A DNA stretch of 64,000 bases from Paenibacillus_G sp049942825 (lineage in GTDB: Bacteria > Bacillota > Bacilli > Paenibacillales > NBRC-103111), in NCBI RefSeq assembly GCF_049942825.1, contig NZ_CP187970.1:7688001-7752000 (forward strand). Direction: 5' to 3'. The notes under the pieces are model-generated. The model was given only the letters and a program-made list of their open reading frames with translations. It did not search any database and was not told where the DNA came from. How positions within the stretch are numbered: the stretch's first letter is position 1; every line of letters starts with the position of its first letter. Below, in pieces: positions 1 through 8,729 of the stretch. A program made the translations under genes and the position numbers.

Positions 1-632
1 GACACCTCCGTCATCCCAATCGCAGCCCGGTGTCTTGTCCCCAGCTCCTTCGAGATGAACGGGTTCTCCGACAGGGGCAGGTAACAGCCCGCGGCCATCA
101 GCTGTCCTCCCCGGATGATGACGGCTCCGTCATGCAACGGCGTATTGGGCACGAAAATATTGATCAGCAGCTCCGACGAGATCTTGGATTCCATGCCGAT
201 GCCCGACTCAATATAATCATTAAGTCCGGTCTCCCGCTCGAAGACAATTAAGGCCCCGATCTTCCGCCGTCCCATGTAGTTCACCGCTTTGAGCACCTCA
301 TTGATGCGGCGGTTGACGTCCTGGTCCTCTTCGGAGTTGGTGCGCGAGAACAGCGTGCCCCGTCCAAGCTGCTCGAGCGCACGCCGGAGCTCCGGCTGGA
401 AGATAATGAACACGCCCACCAAGCCGAAGGTGAACATCTGATTCATCATCCACTGCAGCGTATTCAGCTTGAACCAGGATGACAGCGCCCAAGTGACGAC
501 CACCACGAGGATCCCTTTCAGCAGCTGGATCGCCCGCGTTCCCCGTACGACGAGGATCAGCTTGTAAATCACGTAGCTGACGATCAATATATCGATAATA
601 TCCTTTATCCGGATTTCTGTAATCCAATCCAT
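1..632 (-). CDS. cdaA: Diadenylate cyclase CdaA (3' part missing)
   Basis: Makes cyclic di-AMP from two ATP at the membrane; c-di-AMP controls potassium, osmolyte and cell-wall homeostasis. About 210 codons are visible and the C-terminus lies beyond base 1. The N-terminus (MDWITEIRIKDIIDILIV) leads into about three hydrophobic helices, as in CdaA. The DAC domain follows with both catalytic signatures: a DGA motif (PLHDGAVII) and RHR (GTRHRAAIGM). ATG at 630-632 was chosen; a G-rich GGGGG stretch about 7 bases upstream is only a weak ribosome binding site. It lies downstream of sigW-rsiW as in B. subtilis, where cdaR and glmM follow. A terminator separates it from rsiW, so it probably has its own promoter. 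Confidence 0.93.
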   Translation of the reverse strand, partial: MDWITEIRIKDIIDILIVSYVIYKLILVVRGTRAIQLLKGILVVVVTWALSSWFKLNTLQWMMNQMFTFGLVGVFIIFQPELRRALEQLGRGTLFSRTNSEEDQDVNRRINEVLKAVNYMGRRKIGALIVFERETGLNDYIESGIGMESKISSELLINIFVPNTPLHDGAVIIRGGQLMAAGCYLPLSENPFISKELGTRHRAAIGMTEV

Positions 633-714
633 CGCGTGTGCCCCCAAGTCCCTGCCGCGGTGATGTCTGTCTCTAGTTTAGTATGTACTCTTTAAATCAT
701 ACCATATTTACAAC

Positions 715-757
715 AAAAAACCCTCCCCTTCCAAGATGGTTTGGGGAGGATTTTTAG
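715..757 (-). terminator. Rho-independent terminator after rsiW
   Basis: An inverted repeat (CCTCCCC ... GGGGAGG) is followed on the minus strand by a run of T. It lies 20 bases after the rsiW stop codon and before cdaA. Confidence 0.8.
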
Positions 758-777
758 AAATTCCAAAGCTTGGCTCT

Positions 778-1389
778 TTAAGGGGTGTCCGATACCTGGC
801 TGACCCATTGATTCATCTTGTACCACATCCAGCTGAAGGCCTCGTCGATCTGCTTCACCTGTCCGGAGATGTGCGCGGTAGAGGCCTGGACCACAGAGCC
901 GTCGATGACCACCACATTGCCTTCGACGTCGCCGTCCACCTGAACGGTGCCTCCTTCTACGGTGAGATTGCCGCTGACCTTTTTGCCGGCCGGCACGACC
1001 ACGGTATGTCCTTGAATAACTACGGACTCCAGGTCCGTTCCCTTGACGATTAGATCCCGGTCATTGTCCCATGCAGTCATGAAGGAAGACAGCATCACAG
1101 CAAAAAACACCGCAGCTACGGAAGCTGCCGGATGTTTGCGAATCCAGCGGTATCCTCGGTTCTGGCGTTTGGCCGGAGGCAGGGCATCCATGATTCGCTG
1201 GGTGAGACCGTCCGGCACGGGGGGATGGGGCCAGGCCGCCACAAGAGCTTCCACCTTCTCGAACTCCTGCAGGCGTCTGCGGCAGTCCGGACAGGCCAGC
1301 AGATGCTCCTTAAGCTGTACCGATTCCTTTCCCTCGAGTCCCCCGTCCATATATTCATGCAGCAGTGGGAGGGCTTCCTTGCAATCCAT
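778..1389 (-). CDS. rsiW: Anti-sigma-W factor RsiW
   Basis: Membrane anti-sigma factor that holds SigW inactive until regulated proteolysis. The N-terminal zinc-binding anti-sigma domain carries the H-x3-C-x2-C signature (EHLLACPDCRRRL, about residues 27-40). One membrane segment follows at about residues 86-104 (ASVAAVFFAVMLSSFM). The extracytoplasmic tail is rich in beta-type, Gly/Val-rich sequence (VEGGTVQVDGDVEGNVVVIDG) resembling a polymer-forming/bactofilin-like repeat. The start at 1387-1389 (MDCKEALPLL) is preferred over an in-frame ATG nine codons earlier because AAAGGAG sits 9 bases upstream of it. The gap after sigW is 91 bases and holds its own ECF-type promoter. Confidence 0.9.
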   Translation of the reverse strand: MDCKEALPLLHEYMDGGLEGKESVQLKEHLLACPDCRRRLQEFEKVEALVAAWPHPPVPDGLTQRIMDALPPAKRQNRGYRWIRKHPAASVAAVFFAVMLSSFMTAWDNDRDLIVKGTDLESVVIQGHTVVVPAGKKVSGNLTVEGGTVQVDGDVEGNVVVIDGSVVQASTAHISGQVKQIDEAFSWMWYKMNQWVSQVSDTP

Positions 1390-1436
1390 TATGAGCCGCT
1401 CCTTTCTTCTGTCCATAATCTGAATTTGTTATACAC

Positions 1437-1462
1437 TACGTGCCGTCTTCCGACATGTTTCA
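1437..1462 (-). promoter_or_regulatory. SigW-type ECF promoter in front of rsiW
   Basis: Reading the minus strand, TGAAAC (1462-1457) is followed after exactly 16 bases by CGTA (1440-1437). This is the textbook B. subtilis sigma-W pattern. It lies between the sigW stop and the rsiW start, so it would drive rsiW and not sigW. The match is seen directly; activity is inferred. Confidence 0.65.
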
Positions 1463-1480
1463 AAAAGTGCAGAACATTTT

Positions 1481-2047
1481 TTATAAAATTTTTTCCAGCT
1501 TCTTACGTAGAAATTCCCTGCCGCGGTGGAGCCGGGTCTTGATCGTCGTCACCGGCATAGACAGCACGTCACTGATCTCCTGCAGGGACAAATCCTGCAA
1601 ATACCGGAGAATAACGACCGCCTTATACTTCTCCGGCAGTGTCTCGATCGACTCCCGGATCTGCATCTGTGTCTCGGACAGAAGCACCTGGTTATCCGGT
1701 GACGGATCTTGACTCGCAAGTGTGGAATACCAGTCGCTGCCCTCTCCATCCCCCATCTCCGCATCCAGCGAATAGTTGACCTTGCGCTTGCGCAGACGGT
1801 CGATGCACAGGTTCGTAGCGATCCGGTAGATCCATGTCGAGAATTTCTGGTTCTCGTCATACCGGTCGAGGTTCATGTAGACCCGCAGGAATGTCTCCTG
1901 CACGATCTCTTCGGCTTCATGCCGGCTCCTCAGCATCCGGTATGCGAGATGATATATTTTATCCTTATACAGTTCCACAAGCTCGGCAAACGCCGCACGG
2001 TCACCGCCGCGGGCCAGCTTGGCGAGCCGGGTGTCCATTTGATCCAC
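1481..2047 (-). CDS. sigW: ECF RNA polymerase sigma factor SigW
   Basis: Extracytoplasmic-function sigma factor that directs transcription of cell-envelope stress and antimicrobial-resistance genes. At 188 aa it has the usual ECF size. Region 2 is at about residues 15-90 (ELVELYKDKIYHLAYRML, then FSTWIYRIATNLCIDRLRKR). Region 4 is at about 130-180 (LPEKYKAVVILRYLQDLSLQEI, with the helix-turn-helix reading PVTTIKTRLHRGREFLRKKL). The GTG at 2045-2047 was chosen because GGAGG lies 7 bases upstream; an ATG three codons later is possible. rsiW lies immediately downstream, the expected partner arrangement. No clear SigW-type promoter was found directly upstream of sigW. Confidence 0.94.
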   Translation of the reverse strand: MDQMDTRLAKLARGGDRAAFAELVELYKDKIYHLAYRMLRSRHEAEEIVQETFLRVYMNLDRYDENQKFSTWIYRIATNLCIDRLRKRKVNYSLDAEMGDGEGSDWYSTLASQDPSPDNQVLLSETQMQIRESIETLPEKYKAVVILRYLQDLSLQEISDVLSMPVTTIKTRLHRGREFLRKKLEKIL

Positions 2048-2545
2048 CAGCCTACCTCCAACCTCCGGAGCCGCCCACGCGTCTCTTGACGCAGAACAAC
2101 CGGTCCGGATTCTACAGGATCATGTCTTCCCTACGGAAGACCCTCCCTGCTATTATGCAAAGCATACCAAATCATAACACTTCATGTACAGTCTCCCCCC
2201 AAGAAAGTACCGGGCAGCCGATCGGCAGCGATGCATATTAGCGCGATGTCCGGAGGGTATTTCTTCCCTTCATGGCCTCCTCCACAGACAAAGCAGCCGC
2301 TGCAGTACCATTCTGGTCGTCTATGTACCTTCCCCTAATGGTAACTAAAGAAGAGCTCCGCTCCTTCATCTTTCTTACGTCCGATTCTCCCCTGTGGTTT
2401 CGCCCTGGTCCGGCGGATTCGGATCCACGTTCAAATTCATTCAATCCCTAACCCACAGCCCACTGCATCGGCCTCGCCCCTTGCGGTTTCATCTTAGTCA
2501 CTTTCAATTCGAATGAAGAACCTCCGGTTTGTAGTCCCCCCTATA
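2048..2545. other. Intergenic region upstream of sigW
   Basis: About 500 bases between sigW and the ppc terminator. No convincing gene was seen. It presumably carries the sigW promoter, but only a poor sigma-A-like CATAAT box (near 2155) could be picked out. A short palindrome is annotated separately. Weak short reading frames here lack ribosome binding sites. Confidence 0.6.
2124..2141. repeat. Short palindrome upstream of sigW
   Basis: GTCTTCC-CTAC-GGAAGAC is a perfect 7-bp inverted repeat about 80 bases upstream of the sigW start. It could be a small hairpin in the leader or an operator. No family is recognised. Confidence 0.4.
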
Positions 2546-2580
2546 TAAAAAGAACCCTGGCGGTGACCGCCAGAGTTCTA
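2546..2580 (-). terminator. Rho-independent terminator after ppc
   Basis: On the minus strand, a GC-rich hairpin (CTGGCGGT-CACCGCCAG, extended by AGAACT/GGTTCT) runs into TTTTTATATAG. It lies 40 bases after the ppc stop codon. Confidence 0.88.
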
Positions 2581-2619
2581 AAAGGATACCCTACTGCTTT
2601 GTTCAATCGATCCAAGGCA

Positions 2620-5409
2620 TCAGCCCGTGTTCCGCAGCCCCGCAGCAATGCCGTTGATGGTCAGCAGCACTTCGCGGAGCAGCAGCGCATCGTCATCCCC
2701 CTGATCACGCAGGGCGCGAAGCTCGGAGAGCAGCCCTACCTGCATGTAGCTCAGCGGATCGACATACGGATTGCGCAGGCGGATCGATTCCTGGATGACC
2801 GGAACGTTATCCAGGATCTCCTGCTGTCCGGTGATGTTCAGGATGAGTTCCGAGGCACGCGTATACTCTTCCTGGATCAATCCGAAGATACGCTCGGCGA
2901 TGCCCTGATCCTGAATCATGCTTCCGTATTCCTTCGCGATGAGCAGATCCGCTTTGGCCAGAGCCATCTGCAGATTGTCGATCAGCGAACGGAAGAACGA
3001 CCAGTTCTGGTACATCTCCTGCATTTTCTCCAGGTTCTCTTTCTTGCCTGCGTAGAAGCTGTTCAGCCCGTAACCGGCAGCATACCAGGCCGGCAGCAGG
3101 TAACGGCTCTGCGTCCAGGCGAATACCCAAGGAATCGCACGCAGATCCTCAAACCGGTCGCTGTTCTTCCGTTTGGAAGGACGGGAACCGATGTTGAGTT
3201 CGCCGATCTCCGGCAGCGGTGTAGACTCCTTGAAGAACGTCAGGAAGTCCTCGTCCCGGAAGATCAGGTCCTGGTACTTCGTCTGCGCCTGCTCGGAGAT
3301 GCCGCGCATGATATGCTCCCATTCCTCTTCAGAGGCATTCGTCTGCGGATTTCTTGCCTGCAGCGCGCTCGTAATGAGAGCGGATGTCGCCTGCTCCAGA
3401 GAGCGGTAGGCGATGCCCTTCATCGAATAGCGGGAGGAGAGCACCTCGCCCTGCTCCGTGATCTTGATACCGCCGCCGACCGTATCGGCGGGCTGAGCCA
3501 AGATACTCCGGTTGAGCGGCATGCCACCGCGGCCCAGCGCCCCGCCGCGGCCGTGGAAGAACTTCAGCTTTACGTCGAACCGCTTAGCCGCTGCCGTAAT
3601 GCTGCGCAGGGCTACCCGCAGCTCCCAGTTGGCTGTGATAACGCCGCCGTCCTTGTTGCTATCGGAGTACCCGAGCATGATCTCCTGCAGGTGGTTCGTC
3701 GATACGAGCGAATTCCGGTAAGCCGGAATCTGGAACAGGGTCGTCATGATGTCGGGAGCCGCGTGCAGGTCGTCGATCGTCTCGAACAACGGTACGGACT
3801 GCAGCGTACATGTGATGGAGCCGTCATTCTCATGGATATACAGCCCCGCTTCCTTACCGAAGACAAGCACTTCGAGCAGGTCGCTCGCGCCTTGGGTCAT
3901 CGAAATAAGGTAGCTCGAAATACAGCTGCGGCCGAACTCCTGCTGTGCTTTCTGGACGACACGGTACACATCCAGGCACTCCTGGGTCGATTCACTGTAC
4001 CGCAGGTACGGTGAAGTAATCGGACGCGGATCGTTCAGAATCCCGGTGAGCAGCTCGATCTTCTGAGCCTCTGGAAGCTTCGAGTAGTCTTCACAGATGC
4101 TCATCTTCGCCAGGATCTCAGTCATCGCCGATTCGTGCTCCTTGCTGTGCTGGCGCACATCAAGAGACGCCAGATGGAACCCGAACAGTTCGACTTGGCG
4201 AACGAGCTTCTGCACATAGGTATCGGCAATGAAGTCCGCATAGTGGTTGCGAAGGCTGCGTTCGATCACCTGCAGGTCCGCGCGGAATTCATCCGGGTTG
4301 TTGTATTTGCGCTTCTCGGATGCATTCGGATTGCCCGTATTGCGGATCCGCTCGGTCATGAATTTCACTTTGATGCGGTAAGGCTCTTTGAGGTTCCGCC
4401 ACTCGTTATCCGACGAAAGCTCAATCTCGCGGCGGTCCTTCTCGATCGATTCGAGAAGCTCCTCGGTGACCTCGACGATACTCCGGCTGAAGCTCATGTG
4501 CTCCAGCAGCTCCGTCAGCTCCTCCTCGTATTTGGCGAGGGCCAGCTTGCGGTGCATGGTCAGGGTCTCCCACGTAACCGAAGCTTTAACGGAAGGGTTG
4601 CCGTCCCGGTCGCCGCCGATCCAGGAGCCGAACTTGAGATAAGTCGGCACATGCCAGTCCTCTTCCGGGTAATACTTGTCCAGACAGCGCTCAAGCTCCT
4701 GATAGACCTCAGGGAGCACGTCGAACAGAGTTTCGTCAAAATAGTACAGACCGTTGCGGACCTCGTCGATGACGGTCGGCTTGCGGTCTCTCAGCTCATC
4801 GGTCTGCCACAGGGTGATGACTTCACCCAGAAGCTTCTCACGCAGCTGCTCCCGCTCCCGGAACGTAAGGTTCGGGTTATCGAGCTCCATGACGTCGCCT
4901 GCAATACGCTGGTGGATATCCAGCACGGCGCGGCGGGTAGCTTCCGTCGGGTGTGCGGTCATGACAAGCTCAAGGGAGATGCCTTGAATCATCTCGTGCA
5001 CTTCACCGGGCGAGATGCCCAGCGACTTCAGCTCACGGACCGAATCCTCGATCGAACCGGGCTGCACGTTCTCCCCAGCCGTCCGTTCGTAGTCCCGCTT
5101 GCGGCGGATCCGGTGATTCTGCTCGGCGATATTGATAAGCTGGAAATATACCGCAAACGCACGGATCACTTGGTGGCGGATTTCCGGCGCCAGGCCCGTC
5201 ACGGTTTCTTTCAGCTCTGCGTACATCTCCGGCGTGTAATCGGCGCGCAGCGTTTTACTCATCTCTCTGATATTCTCTACGACGGTAAACAGCGCATTGC
5301 CGCCCTGGTGAACCAGCACCTCACCCAAAATGTGCCCCAGAAACCGGACATCCCGGCGAAGCAGATTATTGGACGTGTTCTTGTGAATTAAACTGACTGA
5401 ATCCGACAT
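2620..5409 (-). CDS. ppc: Phosphoenolpyruvate carboxylase
   Basis: Cytoplasmic enzyme that carboxylates phosphoenolpyruvate with bicarbonate to give oxaloacetate, refilling the TCA cycle. At 929 aa it has normal bacterial length. The catalytic histidine is in the block TAHPTEATRR (H153). Substrate-binding blocks GYSDSNKDGG and FFHGRGGALGRGG are intact. The C-terminal tetrapeptide is RNTG rather than the usual QNTG. ATG at 5407-5409 was chosen over an in-frame start seven codons upstream because GGAGGAG lies 5 bases before it. The gene is monocistronic, with a terminator after it and a weak promoter before it, and is divergent from the histidine kinase gene. Confidence 0.96.
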   Translation of the reverse strand: MSDSVSLIHKNTSNNLLRRDVRFLGHILGEVLVHQGGNALFTVVENIREMSKTLRADYTPEMYAELKETVTGLAPEIRHQVIRAFAVYFQLINIAEQNHRIRRKRDYERTAGENVQPGSIEDSVRELKSLGISPGEVHEMIQGISLELVMTAHPTEATRRAVLDIHQRIAGDVMELDNPNLTFREREQLREKLLGEVITLWQTDELRDRKPTVIDEVRNGLYYFDETLFDVLPEVYQELERCLDKYYPEEDWHVPTYLKFGSWIGGDRDGNPSVKASVTWETLTMHRKLALAKYEEELTELLEHMSFSRSIVEVTEELLESIEKDRREIELSSDNEWRNLKEPYRIKVKFMTERIRNTGNPNASEKRKYNNPDEFRADLQVIERSLRNHYADFIADTYVQKLVRQVELFGFHLASLDVRQHSKEHESAMTEILAKMSICEDYSKLPEAQKIELLTGILNDPRPITSPYLRYSESTQECLDVYRVVQKAQQEFGRSCISSYLISMTQGASDLLEVLVFGKEAGLYIHENDGSITCTLQSVPLFETIDDLHAAPDIMTTLFQIPAYRNSLVSTNHLQEIMLGYSDSNKDGGVITANWELRVALRSITAAAKRFDVKLKFFHGRGGALGRGGMPLNRSILAQPADTVGGGIKITEQGEVLSSRYSMKGIAYRSLEQATSALITSALQARNPQTNASEEEWEHIMRGISEQAQTKYQDLIFRDEDFLTFFKESTPLPEIGELNIGSRPSKRKNSDRFEDLRAIPWVFAWTQSRYLLPAWYAAGYGLNSFYAGKKENLEKMQEMYQNWSFFRSLIDNLQMALAKADLLIAKEYGSMIQDQGIAERIFGLIQEEYTRASELILNITGQQEILDNVPVIQESIRLRNPYVDPLSYMQVGLLSELRALRDQGDDDALLLREVLLTINGIAAGLRNTG

Positions 5410-5448
5410 GGTTCTCCTCCATCCTGACAAAGCAAAGTCATACCACCT

Positions 5449-5477
5449 ATTTTATCACAACGTTCCTTGTCATGTAA
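5449..5477 (-). promoter_or_regulatory. Possible sigma-A promoter of ppc
   Basis: TTACAT, 17 bases, then TAAAAT on the minus strand, about 40 bases before the ppc start. The -35 box is weak. Confidence 0.4.
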
Positions 5478-5553
5478 TCCTTTTGTGCACTAAAGCCGAA
5501 AAATTCCCCTATCCATATAAACATTGAAGGCTAAGTGGCAGCGGGGTAAAATA

Positions 5554-8500
5554 ATGGAAGACAAAAGCCCACCACGCCAAAGGAGAGAGATCCCATTGCC
5601 GACTTTCTTCCGTTCCAACATACGTGTCAAGCTTGCCGCCGGTTTTATCGCCATTCTGGTCTGTCTGGGTCTGTCGACCTTTCTGCTCATCCAGCGCATC
5701 TATTCACAGCAACAGACCATGGAATATATGATCTCGCACGATATGACACTGCACGACAGGGCCAATGGAATGGAGAAAAACATCCTTGATATGGAGACCG
5801 GCCAGCGTGGATACATCATTACGGGAAACCCGGCTTATCTTGAGCCTTACTACAGCGGCAAAGCCCGCTGGAAGAACGAATATCTGGAGCTGAGCCGCCT
5901 GTCGGCGGACTCTCCGGCGCAGCTGCAGAGGCTCGAGGAGATCCGTTCTTCCGTCGAGCGCTGGATCCAAACCGCCTTAGAACCGGCTATCGCACTGAAG
6001 GAAGCAGGCCGTACCGGCGACTTGGAACGCTTCTACGGGGAGGGTCCCGGCAAAAGGGACATCGACCAGCTGCGAAGCCGGCTGGCCGAATACCGCGAGA
6101 TCGGCAAAAAGGAGACGGAAGAACGTTCCTCCGCCTTGGAGAAGAGCAACAATACCCTGAAGGCGGAGCTGTATCTTCTTCTCTTTGCGGCGATCCTCAT
6201 CGCGCTGCTCGTCATTCTGCTGCTGTCCCGCTCGATTGTTCATACGCTTGAGCTGGTTACCGGCACCATTCGAAGCATTGCAGCCGGTGATGAGAACCTG
6301 GCCACCCGAATCGATGTCCGGAGCCATGATGAGATTCACGATCTGGCTGATGCCACGAATGCCCTGCTCGCGCGGGTAGAGGAAGAGAACTGGCTGAAGA
6401 CGTGCTTAGTCGATGTCGCGACCCTGTATCAGGGGAATACGGACATCCGGGAATTTGCTCAGTCGATTCTGAACTGGCTGGGCCGACACCTGGATGCCGC
6501 TTACGGGGCCCTTTATATCCGGGAGGAGGAGGGCAGGTCGCTGAGATTCGCCCGCTCCGCCGCTTACGCCGAGCTTGGAGAAGTACGGGTGCAATCCTCG
6601 TTCCGTCTCGGTGAGGGCCTTGCCGGCCAAGCTGCGGCGGAGCAGCGCATGATGGTATTCGATCAGCTCCCGGACGGGTACGTGCGCGCCGGCTCAGGAC
6701 TCGGCGAAGCCCAGCCTCGCTCGCTGATCCTCTTTCCGGTCTCTTTTGAAGGGGACACCATCGCCGTCATGGAGCTTGCCTCCTTCGCGCCCTTCCAGGA
6801 GCGGCACAAAGAGCTGCTGCGGAGGGGGTGTGAGACACTCGGCATTGCGATTCACAGCATTCAGGGGCGGATGGAAGTGGACCGGCTCTATCAGGAGAGT
6901 CAGGTGCTCACCGAGGAGCTCCAGACACAGACGGAGGAGCTTCAAGCGCAATCGGAAGAGCTGCATTCCCAGCATGAGGAACTGATCTATTCGAACGATG
7001 CCCTTCGGCAGTCCGAGGAGCGTTTGCAGTGGCAGAAGCTCACCTTGGAGAAGCAGGCTGAAGAGCTTGCCGCCATCTCCAAGTACAAATCGGAATTTCT
7101 CGCGAACATGTCCCACGAGCTGCGGACGCCGCTGAATTCCATGCTGATTCTCTCCCAGCTTCTGGCGGAGAATAAGGAAGGCAATCTGACGGACAAGCAG
7201 ACGGAGTTCGCGCAGACGATCCACGCTTCCGGCAGCGACCTGCTGCGTCTCATCGACGAGATTCTGGACCTGTCGAAGGTCGAGGCCGGGCGCATGAAGA
7301 TCGAACCCGAGACAGTCTCCCTGCGTCCTTGGATTCAGTGGGTAGAGCGAAGCTTCTTACCTCTGGCCGATAAGAAAGGACTCTTTTTCCATATCGCCGT
7401 TCATCCGGATGTGCCCGAAGAAATCTATACGGACAGCCACCGTCTTCAGCAGATCCTTCGGAACTTTTTGTCCAATGCCTTTAAGTTCACGTCCAAGGGC
7501 AGCGTCGCCCTTCGGATCGACCGGAATGGATCGGTCCTGCGCCAGGCGGACGGCACCTCCATCCCTGCCGTTGCCTTCTCGGTCATTGACACGGGGATTG
7601 GCATTCCGAAGAATAAACTCGATCTCATCTTCGAGGCATTCCAGCAGGTCGACGGGACGACCAGCCGCCGCTATGGCGGTACAGGGCTGGGACTAACGAT
7701 CTCCCGCGAATTGGCCAGGCTGCTCGGCGGCAGTATCCGGGTAGAGAGCTCGGAAGGTGCCGGAAGCCGCTTCACCCTCTATCTCCCTGAACGGCTGGAG
7801 AGTCTGCAGCCCGATACCACGGCCGCTGTACCGGTGGAGGAGGCGGCAGCCACGCTCGAGGCAGGGCCGCAGGATTCCCGCAGGACAACACACAAGCAGC
7901 TGCTGCTTGTTGAGCCGGACCCCGATTGTCGCGCCCACCTTATGCAGCTGATCGGACGAAGCGATGTTCATGTGCGGGCGGCCGGGAGCACCCAGGAGGC
8001 CTTGGATGTGATGGAGCTGTCCCCATGGGATGGAATCCTTGTGCACCTGAACCCGGCTGACCCTCAATTGCCGGAGCTCCTTGAACGGCTTGAAGGTGTG
8101 AACCGTTCCCTTACGCCTCCATACTTGCTCTACACTGACCAGCCCTTATCCGCGCAGGATGAAGCCAAGCTGAAGCCGTATGCCGCCCGCTTGCTGCAGA
8201 CCGAGGGGGACTTCGGGGAGCGTCTGCTGGCCGAGACGAGGCTGCTTCTAAGCCAGCCCAAGGAGGCTCCGCCAACCGGAGCCTCTTCAGATCCACCGGC
8301 GGTACCCGAGCTGCCTAATCTGTCCTTTACAGGAAAGCAGGTGCTGCTTGTAGAAGACGATATTCGTAATGTCTTCGCGCTCTCGAACATCCTCGAGAAA
8401 TACGGGATCCGTGTCCTGTTCGCTGATAACGGCAAGGAAGCTCTGGATTTGCTGGAAGGCAATCCGCGCATTGACCTGATTCTCATGGACATCATGATGC

Positions 8501-8706
8501 CTGAGATGGACGGCTACCAAGCCATCCGGAGCATCCGCGCGCTCCCCAGGTACCGCAAACTCCCGATCATCGCCCTCTCAGCCAAAGCGATGAAAGAAGA
8601 CAGGCAGCGCTGCCTGGATGCCGGAGCGTCCGACTATCTCAGCAAGCCCGTCGATGTGCTGAAGCTTGCCACACTGCTCCAGACTTGGCTGAGACCCCGG
8701 GCTTGA
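5554..8706 (+). CDS. Hybrid sensor histidine kinase with CHASE3, HAMP, GAF and two receiver domains
   Basis: Membrane-bound hybrid kinase of about 1050 aa; the signal is unknown. Order: membrane helix (25-47), CHASE3-like extracytoplasmic helical domain (50-200; METGQRGYIITG), second helix (206-226), HAMP (227-280), GAF (about 285-440), a Glu/Gln-rich coiled coil (442-515), HisKA with the phospho-accepting His521 (NMSHELRTPLNS), HATPase (DTGIGIP, GGTGLGL). The first receiver (about 780-890) has His831 where the phospho-acceptor Asp belongs (DGILVHLNP), so it is probably inactive. The second receiver (about 927-1045) is canonical with Asp979 (LILMDIMMPEMDG). No response regulator gene is adjacent. 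The start is uncertain: ATG at 5554 has only GGGG upstream, while TTG at 5596 has AAAGGAG 10 bases upstream and would remove 14 residues. Confidence 0.9.
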   Translation: MEDKSPPRQRREIPLPTFFRSNIRVKLAAGFIAILVCLGLSTFLLIQRIYSQQQTMEYMISHDMTLHDRANGMEKNILDMETGQRGYIITGNPAYLEPYYSGKARWKNEYLELSRLSADSPAQLQRLEEIRSSVERWIQTALEPAIALKEAGRTGDLERFYGEGPGKRDIDQLRSRLAEYREIGKKETEERSSALEKSNNTLKAELYLLLFAAILIALLVILLLSRSIVHTLELVTGTIRSIAAGDENLATRIDVRSHDEIHDLADATNALLARVEEENWLKTCLVDVATLYQGNTDIREFAQSILNWLGRHLDAAYGALYIREEEGRSLRFARSAAYAELGEVRVQSSFRLGEGLAGQAAAEQRMMVFDQLPDGYVRAGSGLGEAQPRSLILFPVSFEGDTIAVMELASFAPFQERHKELLRRGCETLGIAIHSIQGRMEVDRLYQESQVLTEELQTQTEELQAQSEELHSQHEELIYSNDALRQSEERLQWQKLTLEKQAEELAAISKYKSEFLANMSHELRTPLNSMLILSQLLAENKEGNLTDKQTEFAQTIHASGSDLLRLIDEILDLSKVEAGRMKIEPETVSLRPWIQWVERSFLPLADKKGLFFHIAVHPDVPEEIYTDSHRLQQILRNFLSNAFKFTSKGSVALRIDRNGSVLRQADGTSIPAVAFSVIDTGIGIPKNKLDLIFEAFQQVDGTTSRRYGGTGLGLTISRELARLLGGSIRVESSEGAGSRFTLYLPERLESLQPDTTAAVPVEEAAATLEAGPQDSRRTTHKQLLLVEPDPDCRAHLMQLIGRSDVHVRAAGSTQEALDVMELSPWDGILVHLNPADPQLPELLERLEGVNRSLTPPYLLYTDQPLSAQDEAKLKPYAARLLQTEGDFGERLLAETRLLLSQPKEAPPTGASSDPPAVPELPNLSFTGKQVLLVEDDIRNVFALSNILEKYGIRVLFADNGKEALDLLEGNPRIDLILMDIMMPEMDGYQAIRSIRALPRYRKLPIIALSAKAMKEDRQRCLDAGASDYLSKPVDVLKLATLLQTWLRPRA

Positions 8707-8729
8707 GAGCATTGTGCGGTCCTTTTACA

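Noticed and set aside
2238..2444. A 68-codon minus-strand frame upstream of sigW, and a 21-codon frame overlapping it
   Set aside because: TTG or ATG starts lack ribosome binding sites; no similarity recognised.
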